Assembly (NCBI GenBank): GCA_027596035.1
Contig: JADGJA010000164.1
Coordinates: 1 to 35,003 of the forward strand
Direction: 5' to 3'
Source of the DNA: Thoreauomyces humboldtii
Taxonomy: Eukaryota; Chytridiomycota; Chytridiomycetes; Spizellomycetales; Powellomycetaceae
DNA length: 35,003 nucleotides
Shown here: piece by piece, positions 31,122 to 35,003 of the stretch
Numbering within the stretch: the stretch's first letter is position 1
Layout: each line of letters opens with the position of its first letter
The notes under the pieces: generated by a model
Told to the model about the DNA's origin: nothing
The model's database searches: none
What the model saw: only the letters and a program-made list of their open reading frames with translations
Program-made: the position numbers and the translations under genes

Positions 31122-33894
31122 ATGGACGGCGCAAACCCTATCACGTACGTCGAGGCAACGAGTCTTCCCAAGGAAGTAACCGACAACAACCTGGTCGTCG
31201 CTCAGGGTACGCAGCACGCCTCGCGTCTCCACCAGAGCTGAAGGGACCTGCCATCTCACCTGACGTATCCGTTGCAGAGTTTCAGTACCTACTGGAAAAG
31301 TCTCAGCAGCTCTTCGCTGGGCTTCGGTGAGGGAGCTTCGTTGGATACGTGTCCTTTGCTTCGGCGGCTCATTTAGTCCAATCTGTCCACGATGTAGGGA
31401 TCTCCCTCCCACCGGAAAGAACTGGCAACCGTACTTCCAGCGCACCTTTGAGGTGTACACGAAGCTCTGGAAGTTTCAGCAGATGCATAGGTCCGTTCCC
31501 TCCCGCTTCGACGCGTCCAGTCTTCGCTGCGTGGCTGATTTCTGTCAACTCAGGCCCATCTTGGAGAACAAGGAATATCATGGGTTGAAGCGCTGGGACA
31601 TTGGAGAGGTTGCATCAAAGATCGGACGTACGTCAGCTGCCTGGAACATATTGTTCTACCACCGATAGCTTAGGTTTCTTCCGATGCAGAACTCTACTAC
31701 CACTACTATTTGCGGACGAGCGAGACCAACTACCTGAACGAGTCCTTCATCTTTTACGAAGCAATCCGGGCCAGGCAGTACTTCAAAGATGTGCTGGATG
31801 CGAACAAGTGAGACTTTCTTCTGGGCGGTTGGTCCCGCATTGCGTTCTGGTCACTCAATACGCTCCTTGGCCAGTCCCGCCCTTGTCATCAAGAAACTTC
31901 GATACTATGCCCGATTCATTGTCGTCTGCCTGTTTCTCAACCGCAACGACGTCATCAGGAACCTTATGGAGGAGCTGACAGCTCTGATCGAAGACTATAC
32001 AAGAACGTTCAACCCCAGCGACTCTGCCGAATGGAACGTGGTGTTATCTGAAATCTCGACCTTCCTTGAGGTACGCTGAACATGCGCGCCGACTGCACTT
32101 TCCACTATTAAGCGATACCATGGGAACAAAGGCGCAGAAGAAGACCACACCAGTCGATCTCGATGGAAATGCGGTCGTGGCTCCCACGAGACTGCAGGTG
32201 GAACGTACCCTCAAGTTCGAGAAGGACGGATCCGTGCGACTGAGATTGCAGGAAGCCATTTTGGTCGGCAACTTTCAAAATCAGGTCCGTCTGGATCCCG
32301 TTAATAACAGGGAAAATGATTGGCAATGTTCTGAAGAACGAAATTGAAAGTAGATCAAATTCTCGGAACTCACGTTGGACATGTATCGCCTCTTGCAAGC
32401 CTTGGAGCGAGAACCTACAACGGCGAGCAGTCCTACGAGAACCGGAGGACCAGGGGGCGAGGATGTCCTTGGACCCGGGGAAAAAAAGGATGAGGCGTCT
32501 CATGACGAAAGTGGGAACGCCGGCAGTACCAGCGCCGAAAGGGCTGCGACACGACGAACGAATCCCCACAAGTATTTGCTTTATCGCCCGACCTTTGCTC
32601 AATTGATGTACTATATCGCGACGTCCTTTAAGGTAGGGCCGCTGTCCTGACTTTTTGATCGAATCTGTCGGGGCTCACATTTCCCATCCTTCCTCCTCAG
32701 GACATCACGGACAGCAACGCAATGCTAGTATATTTATCGGCCGATGGAGCTAAAAAGCTTATCAAACATGAACAGCCAGAATCAGGTTCGATTCGCCGTT
32801 ATTTATGGGAAAGTCAGGATCGAGTCGTTGAGTTGAATGTCCTTGCACAGCATCTCTCGCACACTATTCGGGCGGCGTTGCAACTGCGGTAAACCTCAAT
32901 TTTGCGCGAAAGACGCCAGAGAAGTCGGAAGCCGAGACGCAGGCGCCGGTGGTGCACTGCCTTCACCCCGCGGACTTGGTCCCGTTCACGCGGAAACCGC
33001 TTTTCGTGATCGTCGACAGCACGAACAGTGTCGCGTTCAAGGTACCTTCGGTATCAAGGCTTGAGTGGAGTGAGAGGCTAGAAAGCTTACATTTGCGCGG
33101 TCATAGGATTTCCCGAAAGTGTTTGCTCAATCCGTTGCCTTCTTGATGAGTCCTACCGAATATCCAGCTTCCATAAAAGGTATGAAAATGCTCGGTTTGA
33201 TTTGGGGAGGAAGGTACGTCATCCCTAACGCGCGCTTCCAGATAATACCCAAATCGGTAGTCTCTTCACTTTGTTCCTGACAACGCCAATTAAAGCGTTC
33301 GCATTCATCTCTGACCCAACGGAGGTCAGCAAGGATACGTGGAGCAAATGTTCTAGCCTGATCAAGGACACGGAAACAGCTGTTGGCGAGTTGCTAGACA
33401 ACGAGAGTGCCCTTGGTAAACCTTCGACTTCATTCTTGATTCTCCCCTCCTCCTGCTTACCTTTAACGTGTTTTGTGGTTTTGATTCTGCTTTCTTAGAC
33501 CCAGCAATCAGGAGATTCCTGCAGGACGATTTCTTGCGGCAATTCATGATCCGTTTCGTCATCACCGACGCCATCCTTCACGCTCACACGAGCTTCAAGG
33601 ACCCTCAGGTTCGTGACCTGCCACTCCTGCCTCCCACCGCCGTTTCTTTTCAAACATTGCTCTTTGGATCTGACTTAAAAGTCTTCTCTCTTCCAGCACT
33701 TCCCAACGTGCTTCCCACCCCTGGTACCCACCCTAACCACCGCCCCGGAGCTGACGAACCGACTGAGGGAACTGGTCACCGCCGCCGGCGTGGCTGGTTC
33801 CTACGAGTTCCCGGCCGCATCCGAGGACCCCGTCGCTGCTGCCGCTGCTGCTGCTCCGGTCGCTGCTGTTCCCGCTCCGGTCGCTTCCGGATAG
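31122..33894 (+). CDS. SCAI-family protein (suppressor of cancer cell invasion)
   Basis: Animal SCAI is a nuclear protein reported to restrain MRTF/SRF transcription and to act with 53BP1 in chromatin repair; its role in fungi is unknown. Fourteen exons were traced: 31122-31206, 31278-31326, 31398-31490, 31554-31627, 31690-31807, 31875-32070, 32132-32284, 32354-32632, 32701-32785, 32851-33041, 33107-33179, 33242-33415, 33499-33608 and 33697-33894. All junctions are GT-AG and in phase, giving 625 residues, near the animal length. Family segments appear in order: EFQYLLEKSQQLFAGLR, TFEVYTKLWKFQQMHR, IGEVASKIGQLYYHYYLRTS, KKLRYYARFIVV, IKFSELTLDMYRLLQALE, NPHKYLLYRPTFAQL, YSGGVAT, CLHPADLVPFTRKPLF and IGSLFTLFLTTP. 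The C-tail is Ala/Pro/Val-rich. Introns are 61-81 nt except two: one (32786-32850) is easily mistaken for coding because it stays open. The start codon is the first Met before EFQYLL and is moderately certain. Confidence 0.93.
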
Positions 33895-34650
33895 ACGACC
33901 GGATGGCTTGATCGGGGTCCCACTTCCTCTTCTCTTTTTTTTTTGTGCATGGGAATCATATGATATCTCTTTGAGGCGGGATCGAAAAGCGCGCCGTGTG
34001 GAAAGATCTCGATGGAAGAATGGATCATCGTCTGAGAAATGGTAGCGGTCGAGACGGACAGAGTGGGAGCGTGCGACAGTTCGAAAAAGGGGTTCGAGAC
34101 CTATATCGCCGGAATCCCCGGACCGGCTTTTTTTCAACCCGAGTACGAGCTTACGCTGCCGACAAGCGGGGAAGAAGGATGGAGTGACTAACGAATAACG
34201 AAGCGCGCTGGAGGTCATGCGAGACCCTCATGCACCTATGCTCCTCCTAGATCGTAGCTCATAGCTCTTCATTGTTCCGAGACTAGTATAGCTACGGATC
34301 TAGGAGATAGAGCTCTCGAATGACCTTCCAGCGCACTTTAGCACACTTTCGGGGCATCTCATTTACATGTACCAAAATCCACACAATCTGCAACGCGTTT
34401 TTTGCGATGGACATTGATGATGGAGGGAGATCAAGCGTCCGTGAGAGCGATTGCCGGGAAGAAGTGGAAATCTCGTAAGCAAGGGTTTTGAGAACCAGCG
34501 GGGGTCACGTAGCAGCACCCTCCCATTGCCGATTGGGTGAAGTCGCAGGATGTATTTGATTGAGGCAAAACCGGTACAGAGTACATCGACGGAGCCACTC
34601 GATTGTGTTTGTCCCCTGTGAAAAACTCTTTTTCCCTGGAAAGGGTTCTT
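33895..34650. other. 3' interval (SCAI / partial gene) with foldback
   Basis: Lies between two convergent genes. It contains the long inverted repeat at 34201-34339. No coding frame looks real. Confidence 0.4.
34201..34339. repeat. Long imperfect inverted repeat (foldback)
   Basis: The outer arms are 34201-34224 (AAGCGCGCTGGAGGTCATGC then GAGA) and the reverse complement of 34314-34338, which match at 22 of 24 positions with one gap. The inner arms (34241-34266, with CTCCTAGATCGTAGCTCATA) pair with the complement of 34283-34310 (GCTACGGATCTAGGAG). The loop is about 15 bases around 34268-34282. The whole would fold into one stem of about 55-60 bp with an internal bulge. There is no evident target-site duplication at its ends. 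It could be a miniature foldback element or the hairpin part of a non-coding RNA or 3' UTR of either converging gene. Confidence 0.75.
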
Positions 34651-34914
34651 TCACATCCGTAAAGCCTTTCGAATGCCGTCCACCTCCTTCAATCCCCTTC
34701 GATGTTCCTCCTCTAGTCGATCCAGCTCGTGGTTCCCTCCGCCTTCTTCGTCGTCGTCGTCATGGACGTCCTCGTCATCGCGGTCGGTGTGACTCTGTCG
34801 ATAGCGATGTCGAGGGTGGTGGTGCTGGTGGTGGTCGGTGTGAGAGGAGGGGGCTGGGTACGTGAGGTCGGGACCCTGCGGTGGTCGTTTGATGGTCGCG
34901 ACGTACGCTTTTAT
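34651..34914 (-). CDS. 3' exon of an unidentified gene (partial, runs off window)
   Basis: On the minus strand a branch-like ACTGAC and acceptor ATCGTCAG precede an 88-codon frame (IKAYVATIKRPPQGPDL at its start) that ends EVDGIRKALRM before TGA at 34651-34653. It is His-rich (THADHHQHHH-like region) and then acidic (DDEDVHDDDDEE), ending in a short charged helix. The upstream exons lie outside the window, so no family can be assigned. Phase 0 at the acceptor is the only phase that keeps the frame open to this stop. Confidence 0.5.
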   Translation of the reverse strand: MKAYVATIKRPPQGPDLTYPAPSSHTDHHQHHHPRHRYRQSHTDRDDEDVHDDDDEEGGGNHELDRLEEEHRRGLKEVDGIRKALRM

Positions 34915-35003
34915 CTGACGATGATAACGGTCAGTATGTGTGAGTCGAAAAGGGGAATTCGGCAGTGGGGTTTCGGAAATTGCGGGGCAGGAAAAGATGA
35001 TGG

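Noticed and set aside
32786..32850. Read-through coding from SCAI exon 9 to a stop at 32890
   Set aside because: Removing 32786-32850 as an intron restores the family YSGGV and CLHP segments in one frame.
1..35003. CRISPR arrays, bacterial operons, prophage or transposase genes
   Set aside because: None seen; the window has spliced eukaryotic genes throughout and no spacer-repeat array or transposase motif.

Overview
This looks like nuclear DNA of a zoosporic (flagellate) fungus, most likely a chytrid. The support is compact genes cut by short GT-AG introns (mostly about 55-110 nt, several with a CTGAC branch site), fungal-style housekeeping genes, and a gene for a PIERCE-family protein, which is known only as an inner-lumen protein of ciliary doublet microtubules. 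Genes found in animals but not typical of yeasts (SCAI, TMEM120, full-length THADA) fit an early-diverging fungus. The lineage is an inference; nothing here names a species.

Layout. 1-1076: a weak minus-strand candidate gene and the eIF6 leader. 1077-2035: eIF6 (+). 2336-3288: PIERCE-domain protein (-). 4111-6921: secreted/membrane Kelch protein with one transmembrane helix and an intracellular SH3 domain (+). 7239-7311: tRNA-Gln(CUG) (+). 7505-7719: degenerate direct repeats. 8062-9942: unrecognised three-exon coiled-coil protein (+). 9943-11859: gene-poor. 11860-13238: mitochondrial RsfS/Iojap-type ribosome silencing factor (+). 13849-14837: PIG-L GPI de-N-acetylase (-). 15080-16636: aldehyde dehydrogenase gene with a disrupted frame (+). 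17162-18600: TMEM120 (+). 18845-20352: TPR protein with a lysine-rich tail (-). 20547-21704: dihydroorotase (+). 21705-24229: no protein gene, but a TATA box and an array of repeated splice-site modules. 24230-30399: THADA/Trm732 (-). 31122-33894: SCAI (+). 34201-34339: a long foldback. 34651-34914: last exon of a minus-strand gene running off the window.

The recognised genes belong to unrelated pathways: translation (eIF6, RsfS, tRNA-Gln, THADA), GPI anchors (PIG-L), pyrimidine synthesis (dihydroorotase), flagellum (PIERCE), membrane or signalling (Kelch-SH3, TMEM120) and chromatin/transcription (SCAI). They are arranged as divergent pairs with short shared promoters (PIG-L/ALDH, TPR/dihydroorotase, THADA/SCAI, PIERCE/Kelch) and convergent 3' ends. 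No operon-like or defence-like cluster is visible.

Exon models were built by hand from splice consensus, phase and family resemblance, and every multi-exon model listed keeps phase across all junctions, except the ALDH gene, whose lesions are described. The least ordinary items are the PIERCE gene, the splice-module array, the 140-nt foldback, the disrupted ALDH and the orphan coiled-coil gene.
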